DNA of 64,000 nt from Pseudomonas sp. KBW05 (GCF_003852405.1 NZ_QAJM01000032.1:1-64000); one strand, 5' to 3'; positions 18,460 through 28,303 are shown, counted from the first letter of the stretch. Notes: generated from the sequence alone by a model not told the origin. Translations and numbers: made by a program.

Positions 18460-19805
18460 GCCAGCGCCTCCTGCTGTTCTTCTACCTCGGCGGTGACGCT
18501 GTAACGGTTGGCCGGCACATCGAGGCCAAGGTTTTCGCGCAGGGTGTGGCCGCTGTATTCACTGCGGAACAGGCCGCGCTGTTGCAGCACCGGCACCACC
18601 AGTTCGGTGAAGTATTGCAGGCCGTCCGGCAACACCGAGTTGACGATAAAACCGTCGCTGGCACCGGTTTCGAACCAGGTCTGGATCGCGTCGGCGACTT
18701 GCTCCGGGGTGCCGACGAAGTCACGTTTGGGTCGTGAGAAACGCAAGGCCACTTCGCGCAGGGTCAGGCCTTCGTCCTTGGCCAGTTGCTTGATGCGGTC
18801 GGATCCACCTTTCTGGCTGTTGGAGCCGAGGTCGCCGAGGTCCGGGAAGGGTTCGTCCAGCGGGTATTTGCTGAAGTCATGGTCATTGAACGGGCGGCCG
18901 AGGGCGACGATGGCGTCTTCGATGGTCACCAGGTCCACGGCTTGCTGATAGCGGCTTTCCACTTCGGCGGCATCGCGGCCGACAATCGGGCGGATGCCCG
19001 GCAGGATCGACAGGCTGTCCGGGTCACGGCCAAAGCCCTTGGCGCGACGTTTCAGGTCCTGGGAATACGCCAGGCCTTCCTCGATGCTCTCCACATGCAC
19101 AAAGATCGCATCGGAGTTTTCCGCGGCAAAGTTGCGCCCATCTTCAGAGGTGCCCGCCTGGAAAATCACCGGCTGGCCCTGACGCGAACGGGCGATGTTC
19201 AACGGACCTTTGACCGAGAAAAATTCGCCCTTGTGGTTCAGCGCGTGCAGCTTGCTCGGGGTGAAAAACTCGCCGCTCTGTTTGTCGTAGGCAAAGGCGT
19301 CGTCCTCCCAGGAATCCCACAGGCCCTGGACCGCGTTCACATGTTCCTTGGCGATGCGGTAGCGCACCGCGTGCGGCGGGTGCTCGGCCTTGCCGAAGTT
19401 GTCGGCGGTGCCGCTCAGCCACGAGGTGACCACGTTCCAGCCGGCGCGGCCGCCGCTGATATGGTCCAGGGACGAGAACTGGCGCGCCACCTGGTAGGGC
19501 TCGGTATAGCTGACGGTCACGGTGGCCACCAGGCCGATATTCGTGGTGATCGCGGCGAGTGCCGAGAGGATGGTCAGCGGCTCGAAGCGGTTGAGGTAGT
19601 GCGGGCTGGATTTGGCGTGGATATGCAGGCTGTCGGCGATGAACACGAAGTCGAACTTGGCCGCTTCGGCCAGTTCAGTCTGCTGCTTGTAGAAGCCGAA
19701 ATTCGTGCTGGCATTCGGTTGGGCGTTTGGATGGCGCCATTCGCCCCAGCCGTGACCGACACCGTGAACCATGGCACCGAGTTTCAATTGACGTGGCTTG
19801 CTCAT
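18456..19805 (-). CDS. FMN-dependent monooxygenase, NtaA/SnaA/DszA (SoxA) family
   Basis: 449 residues, the usual length for TIGR03860-type luciferase-like monooxygenases. Characteristic segments are [49 protein letters not shown] and [19 protein letters not shown]. These enzymes use reduced FMN from a separate reductase to cleave C-S or C-N bonds (DszA acts on sulfones). It starts 11 bases after the SsuA-like gene and overlaps the peroxiredoxin-like gene, so it is the second gene of the operon. No flavin reductase is adjacent. A sulfone or aromatic sulfonate substrate is inference. Confidence 0.88.
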   Translation of the reverse strand: MSKPRQLKLGAMVHGVGHGWGEWRHPNAQPNASTNFGFYKQQTELAEAAKFDFVFIADSLHIHAKSSPHYLNRFEPLTILSALAAITTNIGLVATVTVSYTEPYQVARQFSSLDHISGGRAGWNVVTSWLSGTADNFGKAEHPPHAVRYRIAKEHVNAVQGLWDSWEDDAFAYDKQSGEFFTPSKLHALNHKGEFFSVKGPLNIARSRQGQPVIFQAGTSEDGRNFAAENSDAIFVHVESIEEGLAYSQDLKRRAKGFGRDPDSLSILPGIRPIVGRDAAEVESRYQQAVDLVTIEDAIVALGRPFNDHDFSKYPLDEPFPDLGDLGSNSQKGGSDRIKQLAKDEGLTLREVALRFSRPKRDFVGTPEQVADAIQTWFETGASDGFIVNSVLPDGLQYFTELVVPVLQQRGLFRSEYSGHTLRENLGLDVPANRYSVTAEVEEQQEALA

Positions 19806-19816
19806 GTTCTGCTCCT

Positions 19817-20791
19817 TTAGCGCGAGGCTTGATTGAGGGGGGCACGCTTGGCGTTAAAGCTCTTGTCGAAACCCTGCGACACATCGATGTGCTTGGTCAG
19901 CAGGCCTTCTTGTTGGTAGATGTCGGCGGTGGCTTGCAGGCCGCTGATGACGGAATCGTCGATTGCCACGGGCGTCAGGCGCGTGTCCTTGGCCACTTCC
20001 ACATGCACTTCCAGCGGCAGGCCGGTGATCTTGGCTTGTGCCGCGGCGTACTCGTTGGGGTGCACGTTGGCCCAGGCGTAGGCACGGTCCAGGCGCGCGA
20101 CAAAGTCATCCAACTGCGGGCGCTTGTCGGCGATGGCTTGGCTGGTGGCGGCGAGGTACAGGTGGTTGCTCAACAGCTGGTTGCCGCTGATCAGCACGCG
20201 GGCCTTGCTTTGGGAGGTCACCACGGTGGTGTACGGGTCCCAGGTGGCCCAGGCGTCGGCGGTGCCGTTATCCAGCACCAGGCGCGATTCGCTGGGTAGC
20301 AGGAAAATGAACTGCACATCCTTGGTCGTCAGGCCGGCAGTGGCCAAGGCCTTGATCGCCAGGTAATGGCCGATGGAGCCGCGTCCGGTGACGATCTTCT
20401 TGCCCTTCAGGTCCGCCACGGTCTTGATCGGCGAGTCTTTGTTCACCAGCAGCGCCGTGGTATTGCGCCCTTCGGCGTGGATGATGCTGACCACCTTGAG
20501 CGAGGCGCCGGCGCCGAGGGCGAAGACGTAGGGCGCATCGCCGAGGGCGCCGATATCCACCGCACCGGCATTCAACGCTTCACCCAAGGGTGAGGCCGAA
20601 GGGAATTCCGACCACTGGATTTCGTAAGGCACATTCTTGGTTTCGCCGGAGACTTCCAGCAGCGCCTTGATCGTCGATTTCTGATTGGCCACCCGCAGCG
20701 GTTGCAGGTCGGCGGCGTGGGCGCTGCCGATCAGGCCGAGGGCGAGGGCAGTGCCCAGGAGCAGGCGTTTGAAGGGGGTGGTAAAGACCAT
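19817..20791 (-). CDS. SsuA-like ABC sulfonate-binding protein
   Basis: 324 residues: a signal peptide of about 26 residues ending in SAHA, then a periplasmic binding fold with the NMT1/SsuA motifs [48 protein letters not shown] and [10 protein letters not shown]. It delivers aliphatic sulfonates, sulfate esters or similar compounds to an SsuBC-type importer. No permease is adjacent; the SsuC/SsuB-like pair at 37.7-39.3 kb is a likely partner. It is the first gene of a five-gene minus-strand operon and carries both the 34-bp box and the leader. GGAG lies 10 bases before the ATG within the sequence complementary to the leader. Confidence 0.88.
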   Translation of the reverse strand: MVFTTPFKRLLLGTALALGLIGSAHAADLQPLRVANQKSTIKALLEVSGETKNVPYEIQWSEFPSASPLGEALNAGAVDIGALGDAPYVFALGAGASLKVVSIIHAEGRNTTALLVNKDSPIKTVADLKGKKIVTGRGSIGHYLAIKALATAGLTTKDVQFIFLLPSESRLVLDNGTADAWATWDPYTTVVTSQSKARVLISGNQLLSNHLYLAATSQAIADKRPQLDDFVARLDRAYAWANVHPNEYAAAQAKITGLPLEVHVEVAKDTRLTPVAIDDSVISGLQATADIYQQEGLLTKHIDVSQGFDKSFNAKRAPLNQASR

Positions 20792-20830
20792 GGGATGCAG
20801 GCTCCAGGCAGATCAAGAAAGGGTTCGGCT

Positions 20831-20855
20831 ACCTCCGCCTGGAGAAGGGGTCGGT
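20831..20855 (-). promoter_or_regulatory. ACCGACCCC 5'-UTR leader (copy A)
   Basis: On the minus strand: ACCGACCCCTTCTCCAGGCG followed by GAGGT. Its CTCCAGGC (20837-20844) is the exact 8-base complement of GCCTGGAG (20802-20809), which holds the ribosome site GGAG. It starts close to the likely transcription start, after a TATGGGAATAAT-like -10 region. Confidence 0.62.
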
Positions 20856-20889
20856 GAGTGGTTTGACATTATTCCCATAAGAACGCTCT

Positions 20890-20923
20890 GTGAAGTTCTT
20901 TTTGGTTATATGTTAATTATTAA
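20890..20923 (-). promoter_or_regulatory. 34-bp sulfur-region box (copy 2)
   Basis: The minus strand begins TTAATAATTAACATATAAC, identical to copy 1 for 19 bases, and ends in CTTCAC. It lies about 98 bases before the SsuA-like start, immediately upstream of -10-like sequence. The rest of the gap to the Rhs gene (20924-21076) is AT-rich and holds no other recognised element. Confidence 0.65.
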
Positions 20924-21076
20924 AAATATTGATTATGATCTTGTTGATTATTCTTTAATTGCATTTGGCGCTGAGGGTTTTAAGAGCTTTCCTACGTGTC
21001 GCTCGGAAAGCGTCACCTGAGCATCAGCGTATCTGCGTGATTTGATCCCGGTCTTTTCGGACAGGGACAGTTGCGC

Positions 21077-24000
21077 ATGACGGATACGCTGTGGGCCGCC
21101 CGCGAGGGCGATGCGCTGTTGCACAGCTCGATGCTGGCGGACGTGTTGGGCGGCGTGCTGGAGATAGCGGCGACGGTGGCCGTGACCGCGCTGGCCACGG
21201 CGGCCGTTGTGGCTGCAACCGGCATCACTGTGGCGACAGGCGGCCTTGGCTGCGTTGTACTGGGAGCCGTGGTGGGTGTGGTGGTCGGGCTCGGCATGGG
21301 CGCAACCGGTGCCGACAAAAGCCTTTCACGCTTATGTGAGTCTTTCGCCAACGCACTCTTCCCACCCGTCATCGATGCATTTATCAGCAGCGGTTCGCCG
21401 GATGTTTTTATCAACGGCAAACCTGCTGCGCGGGCGGCCGGAAAAGTCGCCGCCGCCGTGGCAGAAGCGGGCAGTGAACCGACTTATCTGGATATCGCCG
21501 AAGGTTTTTTCTCTCTGCTCTGGCGCCCTACGGTCGCTGCACCGGTGGCGGGCGCTGTGCCTTGTCCTGCCGATACAGTCGACTGCAATAAACACCCGCC
21601 AATGCCTGAGCAGTACCTCGCCGAAGGTTCCAGCAAGGTCTTCATCAACGGCCAGCCCGCCGTGCGTAGCGGAGATAGAAGCACCTGCGAAGCCACGGTG
21701 GGCAAGGTGCAGATTTCGCCGAACGTGGTCATTGGCGGCGCACCCGTGGTGGTGCGTGAGATTCGTAGCGGCAAGACGCCGGGTGTGGGGCTGGCGGTAA
21801 CGGCGTTGTTGGCGTTGCGGGGCGGTGGGGCGAAGTTCTTCAGCACGCTGCCCTGTATGGCGGTGGGTGGGTTGGTGTCGTGGGGATCCAGCCAGGTGAC
21901 CAACGCCCTCACTTTGGCGGTGGTGGGTTCGCCCAATCCGGTGCACTGCGCCACGGGCGCGAAGATCCTCGACGGTGAAGACGACCTGGATTTCGCATTG
22001 CCTGGCCTGTTGCCAATCGAGTGGCAGCGCTACTACTGCAGCCGGGATGAGCGCCGTAACGGTCTGTTCGGAGCCGGTTGGAGTGTGAGCTATGAAGTTC
22101 GTGTCGACATTGGTGTGCATCCCGAAGGCGGCGAACGGCTGATCTACACCGACGAGCAGGCGCGCCAGATCGACATGGGCATGATTCCGCTGGGCGGCGC
22201 GGTGTTCAGCGCCGGCGAAGGGTTGAACGTGCGGCGCCATGCTGGCGGCCAACTGCTGATTGAAAGTATCGATGGGCAGTATCGGCTGTTTGAACCCGCA
22301 CCGGGCAACCCTGCGCATTTGCGCTTGAGCCAGTTGGGTGATCGCAATGACAACCGCGTCTTCCTTGACTACGACGTACAGGGCCGCCTGAGCCAGTTGC
22401 GCGATACCTGCAACGATGTACGCGTAGAGCTGAGCTACAGCCAGCAATGGCCCTGTCGTGTCGAACACATCGAGCGCCTGTACCCGGATCACCATCGCGA
22501 AACGCTCTCCAGCTATACCTACGACACGCGCGGCGATCTCGCAGCAGTGCGCGATGCCGATGGGCATGTTCAGCGCCGTTTCGCCTATGACAACGCCCAG
22601 CGCTTGGTCGAACACCAACTGCCCACCGGCCTGCGCTGCTTCTACCAATGGGCCTGTGTGGACGACCGCGAATGGCGCGTGGTGCGGCATTGGAGTGATG
22701 AGGGCGACGACTACCGGTTCGACTACGACCTGCCAGCCGGGATCACGCGGATTACCGATGGCTTGAAACGCGTCAGCACCCGCAAATGGAATGCGCAGTA
22801 CCAGATCACCGAATACACCGACAACCTGGGGCACACCTGGCAGTTCGATTGGAATGACGAGCGCCAGTTGCTCGGCGCGACCGATCCCCGGGGCGGTCAG
22901 TGGCGGTTCGGCTACGACGCAGCCGGCAACCTGTGCAGCACGCAAGATCCGCTGGGCCGTATTGAATCGACTGTGTGGCTGGAACATTGGTCGCTGCCAT
23001 TGGTTGAATCCGATGCAGCAGGCCACAGCTGGCACTATCGATACGATCAACGCGGCAATTGCGTCAGCGAAACCGACCCGCTGGGACACGTCACGCGCTA
23101 TCGCCATGATGGTTTTGGTCAGGTCGTCGAAATCACCGACGCCACGGGCAAGCGCAAAACCCAGCGTTGGAATGAAACCGGGCAGTTGATCGAGCAGGTC
23201 GATTGTTCGGGCTATGCCACAAGATTCGAGTACGACCGTCGAGGTCATTTAAAAACCGTTATCGATGCAGTCGGTGAGCGGCAGCGTTATCAACACGACC
23301 GCGACGGCCGATTGCTGCAAATCGAACGGCCCTACGGTTACATCGAACATTACCTGCGCAACACCAGCGGCCAGTTGAGCGCCTACACCGATGCGGCGGG
23401 CCATGTCACCCGCTACCAATACGACCGGCGCGGGCAGTTGGTGCGGCGCATTGATGCCCATGGCCGCCAGATCGAATATCGGCACGATGCCTACGGCCGA
23501 CTGCAGAGCCTGACCAATGAAAACGGCGAGCACTACCGGTTTACCTGGGATCAGGGCGACCGCCTGATGCAACAGCAAGACCTGGATGGCAGTGCTCGAC
23601 GTTACGCCTATGACGCGCTGGGTAACCTGATCGCAGTCGAATACCTCCCTTTGGATGAGGCCTCTTCCATCGTGCATCGCCTGGACCGCGACGCCGTCGG
23701 CCGCCTGTTGGCCAAGGAAACTGACGATGGTCTAACCGAATACGCCTACGATCTAACCGATCAACTCACTGGCGTCACCTTCAATGGCAATGACCAGACC
23801 ACCCAGACCTTGGCGTTCGCCTACGACCCGCTGGGTCAACTGCTCAGCGAGCAGAATGCTGCCGGCGGCTTGAACCACCACTACGACGAACTCGGCAACC
23901 TGAGCCAGACGCAACTGCCCGACGGCCGCTGTCTCAACCACCTGTACTACGGCAGCGGCCACCTGCACCAGATCAACCTCGACGGGCAAGCTGTCACCGA

Positions 24001-25366
24001 CTTCGAACGCGACCGCTTGCACCGCGAAGCACTGCGCACCCAAGGCCAGATCACCACCCGCAGCGAATACGACCGTTGCGGCCGGTTGCGCTCGCGCAAG
24101 CGCAGCCCTACAGGCCAGCCCCGACAGTTGCCGCCCGCGCAACAAAAGACTTTCGAATACGACCCAGCTGACAACCTGATCGGCCGCTTGGAAGGGCGCC
24201 AACGCCAACTGCTGCATTACGACGCAACTGGCCGAATTGTCGCCACCCAGGACAGCATCCAAGGTCAGCAGGAAACCTTCGCCTACGACGCTGCCGCCAA
24301 CCTGTTGGACGGGGCACAGTCGAGTGCCGGTTTAGTGAGGCACAACAAGCTACTGACCTATCAGGACAAGCGCTACCGCTACGACGGCTTCGGTCGCATG
24401 GTCGAAAAACGCAGTGCTCTGCGTGGCCTGCAACGCTTCACCTACGACGCCGAACACCGGCTGATAGAAGTGCGCAACGCCAGCGGCAATGTGGTGCGCA
24501 TGACCTACGACCCGCTGGGACGGCGCATCGCCAAAACCGAGCGGGACAGCAGCGGTTATGTATTGAGCGAAACCCGCTTCACCTGGGACGGCCTACGCCT
24601 GTTGCAAGAGCATAAACACCGCCAGACCAGCCTTTACGTCTACGTAGACGAAGGCTACGAGCCGTTGGCGCGCGTCGATGGGATCGGCCCGCAGCAGAAA
24701 GTCCGCTACTACCACAACGACCTCAACGGCTTGCCGGAGCAGTTGACTGAAACCGATGGGCACAACGTCTGGCGCGCGACATATCGGGTGTGGGGCAACA
24801 CGCTGGATGAGGTGCGCGAGCCTGACTACATTGAAGAACAGAACCTGCGGTTCCAGGGGCAGTATCTGGACCGGGAGACGGGGCTGCACTTCAATACATT
24901 CCGGTTTTATGATCCAGAGGTGGGGCGGTTTACGACGCCGGATCCGGTTGGGTTAATGGGTGGTCTGAACCTCTATCAATATGCGCCAAACCCCATCTTC
25001 TGGATTGATCCATGGGGTTGGAGCTGTGTTCAGTTCAAGCGTTGGAGAAGAGGGCAGGCGATAGATAAACCTATGGCCAACGGCAAGGCGCCCGAGTGGG
25101 ATGTGGTCAGAAGCCGATACTGGAAAAACCGATATACGGCTTCAAAGTCTTCAGGTGAGTTCAGTCCGGCTAACATGAGTCGTATGGAGCGCGGTGCTGC
25201 GCCGACGGACGCGTACGGAAAATCGATGGAGTTGCATCACCACATCCCCCAACGTAAGGGTGGAGCAGATATCAACAACCCTATAAATTTGCGTGAGGTC
25301 ACTCGGGAACAGCACGCTGCGATTGATGAATTCAGACACCTAGGAACAAACAATGACCGCTATTGA
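21077..25366 (+). CDS. PAAR-like/Rhs polymorphic toxin with C-terminal HNH-type nuclease
   Basis: 1429 residues. Order: hydrophobic Gly/Ala-rich helices (about 25-75), PAAR-like repeats (VFINGKPAARAAG, VFINGQPAVRSGDRSTC), the Rhs start (VGSPNPVHCATGAKI, about 283), roughly 20 YD repeats, then the core end DPVGLMGGLNLYQYAPNP and WIDPWG. The last 115 residues form a variable toxin tip with MELHHHIPQRKGG and INLREVTREQHAAIDE, an LHH/HNH-type nuclease pattern, so it probably cleaves DNA. PAAR-Rhs proteins are usually loaded on a type VI secretion spike; their helices normally need an Eag chaperone, and none is seen nearby. The ATG is preferred over TTG at 21071. The tip is poorer in GC than the core, as usual after tip exchange. 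Confidence 0.9.
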   Translation: MTDTLWAAREGDALLHSSMLADVLGGVLEIAATVAVTALATAAVVAATGITVATGGLGCVVLGAVVGVVVGLGMGATGADKSLSRLCESFANALFPPVIDAFISSGSPDVFINGKPAARAAGKVAAAVAEAGSEPTYLDIAEGFFSLLWRPTVAAPVAGAVPCPADTVDCNKHPPMPEQYLAEGSSKVFINGQPAVRSGDRSTCEATVGKVQISPNVVIGGAPVVVREIRSGKTPGVGLAVTALLALRGGGAKFFSTLPCMAVGGLVSWGSSQVTNALTLAVVGSPNPVHCATGAKILDGEDDLDFALPGLLPIEWQRYYCSRDERRNGLFGAGWSVSYEVRVDIGVHPEGGERLIYTDEQARQIDMGMIPLGGAVFSAGEGLNVRRHAGGQLLIESIDGQYRLFEPAPGNPAHLRLSQLGDRNDNRVFLDYDVQGRLSQLRDTCNDVRVELSYSQQWPCRVEHIERLYPDHHRETLSSYTYDTRGDLAAVRDADGHVQRRFAYDNAQRLVEHQLPTGLRCFYQWACVDDREWRVVRHWSDEGDDYRFDYDLPAGITRITDGLKRVSTRKWNAQYQITEYTDNLGHTWQFDWNDERQLLGATDPRGGQWRFGYDAAGNLCSTQDPLGRIESTVWLEHWSLPLVESDAAGHSWHYRYDQRGNCVSETDPLGHVTRYRHDGFGQVVEITDATGKRKTQRWNETGQLIEQVDCSGYATRFEYDRRGHLKTVIDAVGERQRYQHDRDGRLLQIERPYGYIEHYLRNTSGQLSAYTDAAGHVTRYQYDRRGQLVRRIDAHGRQIEYRHDAYGRLQSLTNENGEHYRFTWDQGDRLMQQQDLDGSARRYAYDALGNLIAVEYLPLDEASSIVHRLDRDAVGRLLAKETDDGLTEYAYDLTDQLTGVTFNGNDQTTQTLAFAYDPLGQLLSEQNAAGGLNHHYDELGNLSQTQLPDGRCLNHLYYGSGHLHQINLDGQAVTDFERDRLHREALRTQGQITTRSEYDRCGRLRSRKRSPTGQPRQLPPAQQKTFEYDPADNLIGRLEGRQRQLLHYDATGRIVATQDSIQGQQETFAYDAAANLLDGAQSSAGLVRHNKLLTYQDKRYRYDGFGRMVEKRSALRGLQRFTYDAEHRLIEVRNASGNVVRMTYDPLGRRIAKTERDSSGYVLSETRFTWDGLRLLQEHKHRQTSLYVYVDEGYEPLARVDGIGPQQKVRYYHNDLNGLPEQLTETDGHNVWRATYRVWGNTLDEVREPDYIEEQNLRFQGQYLDRETGLHFNTFRFYDPEVGRFTTPDPVGLMGGLNLYQYAPNPIFWIDPWGWSCVQFKRWRRGQAIDKPMANGKAPEWDVVRSRYWKNRYTASKSSGEFSPANMSRMERGAAPTDAYGKSMELHHHIPQRKGGADINNPINLREVTREQHAAIDEFRHLGTNNDRY

Positions 25367-25943
25367 AATCATCACGGAATTCGTCGAAGGGGCCATTTCA
25401 CCCAAAGCATTTGAAGAGATGATTTACTCAGATCCAGGAGTCAAAGCGTTGCTTGAAGTTGAGGGTAACCTTCCGGCCTATATCAATGAGCCCGATCTTT
25501 ACAGCTATGCAATCGGTCAGGACTATCTGAATCTAGAGTGCATCTACAATGTTCAAACGCTGCTTTCTGCAGTTCTGAGCAAGAAAGGCATTGTTCATAC
25601 AGTGGAAAAAAAGTACGAAAACCTATTCAGTCTGACACTAAAAGTTCAGCCGAAATGGTTGTCGTTGCCGGCTGAATATTTTTTAAAACTGGTAGAAGAG
25701 CAAAAAAATCTTAGCCCTAAAGAGCTGCAATCTTGGCTGAAGAACAAAATCAAAACTGATTTCAGGTGCCTTAGAGCAACTCCGAAATGGTTGCAAGGCC
25801 CCGATTGGCCGGTGGTAGACGGAAGACCGACGGTTTTCCTAGGGCAGCTCGACATCAGTGAGTTGAGTCATGACTGCGCCCAGGCGTATCTGTTTTTTGA
25901 TGAAGAGAAAAAGATCTTCCATACCATCACTCAGGCATGTTGA
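25353..25943 (+). CDS. Probable Rhs immunity protein
   Basis: 196 residues, starting inside the toxin gene (14-base overlap), the usual layout for a cognate immunity gene. It is acidic overall, without signal or membrane segments, so it should neutralise the nuclease in the cytoplasm of the producer and its kin. A C-terminal stretch TPKWLQGPDWPVVDGRPTVF followed by LGQLDIS is distantly reminiscent of YwqG/DUF1963-like immunity folds; I am not sure of that. GC content is clearly below that of the neighbouring metabolic genes, consistent with horizontal exchange together with the toxin tip. Confidence 0.72.
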   Translation: MTAIEIITEFVEGAISPKAFEEMIYSDPGVKALLEVEGNLPAYINEPDLYSYAIGQDYLNLECIYNVQTLLSAVLSKKGIVHTVEKKYENLFSLTLKVQPKWLSLPAEYFLKLVEEQKNLSPKELQSWLKNKIKTDFRCLRATPKWLQGPDWPVVDGRPTVFLGQLDISELSHDCAQAYLFFDEEKKIFHTITQAC

Positions 25944-25970
25944 TAATTCTGCGTTTACGCTTACCAATAA

Positions 25971-26072
25971 CCTGCCGGTACCGAGCCCCGTGATGCCTAT
26001 GGCGAGCCTAGACAAGGCAAACCGCGCGGGAATCGGCACGGTGGTGGTGTTGGAAATGCCCCTTTGGTCTGA
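25971..26072 (+). pseudogene. Possible remnant of a displaced toxin tip
   Basis: A 33-codon open stretch without start codon contains DAYGEPRQGKPRGNRHGGGV and ends GNAPLV-stop. A second short frame further on (AFFQNNKNRLSNEPKPEPSA, near 26107-26166) also looks protein-like. Rhs loci often keep broken older tips downstream of the active toxin/immunity pair. No intact gene is visible in the 338-base gap 25944-26281. Confidence 0.3.
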
Positions 26073-26281
26073 TCGCAATCGCCCCCGGATCGGTTAGTGG
26101 GGAGCGCATTCTTCCAGAATAATAAGAACAGGCTTTCCAATGAGCCCAAACCTGAGCCTTCTGCGTAAATTCGTCTGATATCAGACATTAATGCGGACCC
26201 TTGCTTTCCTCGAGAGAAAACCCGGTTGAATTTTGAGGTTTTTCAGTCGCCCTATATCGATCAACGTGTCTGAGGCCGGCG

Positions 26282-26644
26282 TCATACTTTCAGGGTGCTG
26301 CCCACCCCCCGCGCCAACGCAAAAATCCCATCCATCCTCCAATGCTCATTCTGATGCCTGGGATCATCCGCCCATTCATCCCACCCCGAGTCACGGCGGT
26401 ATTGCCCGAGCAACCCGGCCTCACGCACAGCCACCGGGTCGGGATGGCGCAGGTGTTCGGCGTCCGGGTCCACATACAGCGCGTCGCTGCTGCAATACAG
26501 TTCGCACATGAAGCAGGTCTGGCAGGCCAGTTGCTCGGCGATCACGGGTTTGCCCTGCACGTCAGAGGCCAGCACGTTGGTGGGGCACACGGTGATGCAT
26601 TGGCCGCAGCCGTTGCACAGGTCGGAGTAGATCAGCTCAATCAT
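26282..26644 (-). CDS. Two-cluster 4Fe-4S ferredoxin (AprB-like)
   Basis: 120 residues. Two cluster motifs are present: CNGCGQCITVCP (about 10-21) and CQTCFMCELYC (about 41-51), each a CxxCxxCxxxC set. The arrangement resembles the beta subunit of adenylylsulfate reductase. A C-terminal extension of about 65 residues carries no cluster. The start MIELIYSD is chosen; the longer frame to 26767 would translate the REP element. It lies behind the flavoprotein gene, which probably supplies its redox partner. The electron donor and substrate are unknown. Confidence 0.82.
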   Translation of the reverse strand: MIELIYSDLCNGCGQCITVCPTNVLASDVQGKPVIAEQLACQTCFMCELYCSSDALYVDPDAEHLRHPDPVAVREAGLLGQYRRDSGWDEWADDPRHQNEHWRMDGIFALARGVGSTLKV

Positions 26645-26671
26645 GTCGGTACCTCTTGTGTATGAATTACC

Positions 26672-26766
26672 TGTGGCGAGGGAGCTTGCTCCCGCTCGAC
26701 AGCGCAGCTGGAGCCGGCTTTTTGGGAGCGCTGCGCACTCCAGCGGGAGCAAGCTCCCTCGCCACA
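26672..26766. repeat. REP doublet of a second type
   Basis: Arms TGTGGCGAGGGAGCTTGCTC and its complement at 26672-26695 and 26743-26766 enclose an inner pair of GC-rich arms. The sequence differs from the GTGGGAGCGGG type elsewhere in the window. It sits between the flavoprotein and ferredoxin genes. Confidence 0.85.
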
Positions 26767-26776
26767 AGGGGTGTTA

Positions 26777-28294
26777 TCAGCCTGGGGAAATGGGGTCGAA
26801 GCGCGTTTGTATCTGGTCCACGCCGGACACGCGCAAGTGCGCGTCATACCGTTCGCTCTGCTGCGGCGTGTCGCTGCGTTGGTGCATGCCGCGACTCTCC
26901 TTGCGCAGCGCGGCAGCGGTGTAGCACCAGCGCGCAGTGGCGGCCATGGCGGCGGTTTCGCGGGCGCGCAGGGGGTTGGTGCCAGGCTGTGCGCTGCGCA
27001 CCTGATCCCAGATGTTGTCGAGTTCGCGCAGCGAACGTGCGAGTTGCTCGCCGCTGCGGAACAGGTTTTTATCCAAGGGGTGGACTTCGGCCTGAATGCG
27101 CTGGATCAGTTGCGCACTGCTCCCCGCCGCGCCATCGAACCCGCGCAGTGCGCCGTGATACGCAAGCTGCTGCCGAGCCAAGCGTGCTGCGCCGCGCCCA
27201 GCCCATTGCCCGGTGGACAACGCCCACGCCGAGTTCTGCGCGCCGCCACCCGATGTGGCGCCAGCAATCGGCTCACGGCTGGCCGCATCGCCGGCGGCGA
27301 ATACGCCGGGCACCGTGGTCTGGCAGTCATCATCAAGCAGGCGTAAACCGCCGACGCCGCGAATGGTGCCTTCGGGATGCAGGGTCACCGCAAACCGCTG
27401 GCGATACGGATCCACCCCGCGCCGATCAAACGGCAGCATGAGGTTGGGCTGGATGCTCGGCAGTTGCGCACGAATATCCGCAGGTACCCGATTCAAGCGG
27501 CAATACACCGGGCCGTTGAGCAGCGCCCTGGCCAAGTCCTCGGTAAACGTCGGGCCGCCACTTATGCTCAAGGGCCGATCCGCCGCGTCAAAGTAGTCGC
27601 CAAAGCTGTACACCATCGAACGGGTCATGCTGCTGCCCGCCGCGGCGATGCAGTAGTAGTTGGAGAACTCCATGCCCGACAGTTCGGCGCCGGCTTCGGC
27701 GGCCATCAGGTAGCCGTCGCCGGTGTTGGTGTGGTTGCCCAGCAGGCGCGAGAGGAACGCGCAACCGCCGGTGGCCAGCACCACGGCGCCGGCGCGGATC
27801 AACCAGTCGCCACCGGCTTGGCGCCGCCAGCCACGGGCGCCGGCCACGCGGCCGTGGTCGTCGCGCAGCAGTTCCAGGGCCGGGTGGTGGTCGAGGATCG
27901 TCACGCCGCTGTCGAGTACGCGGCGGCGCAGGCCGCGCAGGTATTCCGGGCCGCGCAGGCCACGGTATTGGGTTTCGCCGTGTTCGTTTTGCGGGAAGGC
28001 GTAGTAGTCGCCAAGGCCCGGCAGGCTGGTCCAGGTGGTGTCGATGGCGCGGGCCATCCAGCGCGCATCGGCCAGGCCATAGGCTGTGCCCAGGCGCTTG
28101 TCGATGGCGGCTTCGCGGGCGCCGGGCGGCACCCACCAGTGCCCGGGACCGGCAGTGGCGGTGACGCCGCTGGTGCCGCAGTAACCCTTGTCCACCAGGA
28201 TCACCCTGACCCCTTCGCGGGCTGCCGCGATGGCGGCCCAGGTGCCCGCCAGGCCGCCGCCGACGATCAAGACATCGCAGCTCAATTCAGTCAT
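26777..28294 (-). CDS. FAD-dependent oxidoreductase, AprA/fumarate-reductase-like
   Basis: 505 residues. The N-terminal dinucleotide motif DVLIVGGGLAGTWAAIAAAR (about 7-26), AGAVVLATGGCAF, and TTVPGVFAAGDAASREPIAG near 340-360 place it in the fumarate reductase/AprA flavoprotein family. With the AprB-like ferredoxin it resembles a small adenylylsulfate-reductase-type complex, but the position in an organosulfur operon suggests oxidation or reduction of an organic sulfur compound or of sulfite. It begins nine bases after the stop of the TonB-dependent receptor. The substrate cannot be deduced. Confidence 0.82.
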   Translation of the reverse strand: MTELSCDVLIVGGGLAGTWAAIAAAREGVRVILVDKGYCGTSGVTATAGPGHWWVPPGAREAAIDKRLGTAYGLADARWMARAIDTTWTSLPGLGDYYAFPQNEHGETQYRGLRGPEYLRGLRRRVLDSGVTILDHHPALELLRDDHGRVAGARGWRRQAGGDWLIRAGAVVLATGGCAFLSRLLGNHTNTGDGYLMAAEAGAELSGMEFSNYYCIAAAGSSMTRSMVYSFGDYFDAADRPLSISGGPTFTEDLARALLNGPVYCRLNRVPADIRAQLPSIQPNLMLPFDRRGVDPYRQRFAVTLHPEGTIRGVGGLRLLDDDCQTTVPGVFAAGDAASREPIAGATSGGGAQNSAWALSTGQWAGRGAARLARQQLAYHGALRGFDGAAGSSAQLIQRIQAEVHPLDKNLFRSGEQLARSLRELDNIWDQVRSAQPGTNPLRARETAAMAATARWCYTAAALRKESRGMHQRSDTPQQSERYDAHLRVSGVDQIQTRFDPISPG

Positions 28295-28303
28295 GTCGGG
28301 GCC

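Noticed and set aside
21332-23248. 638-codon frame antisense to the Rhs core
   Set aside because: Antisense of YD repeats; no family features.
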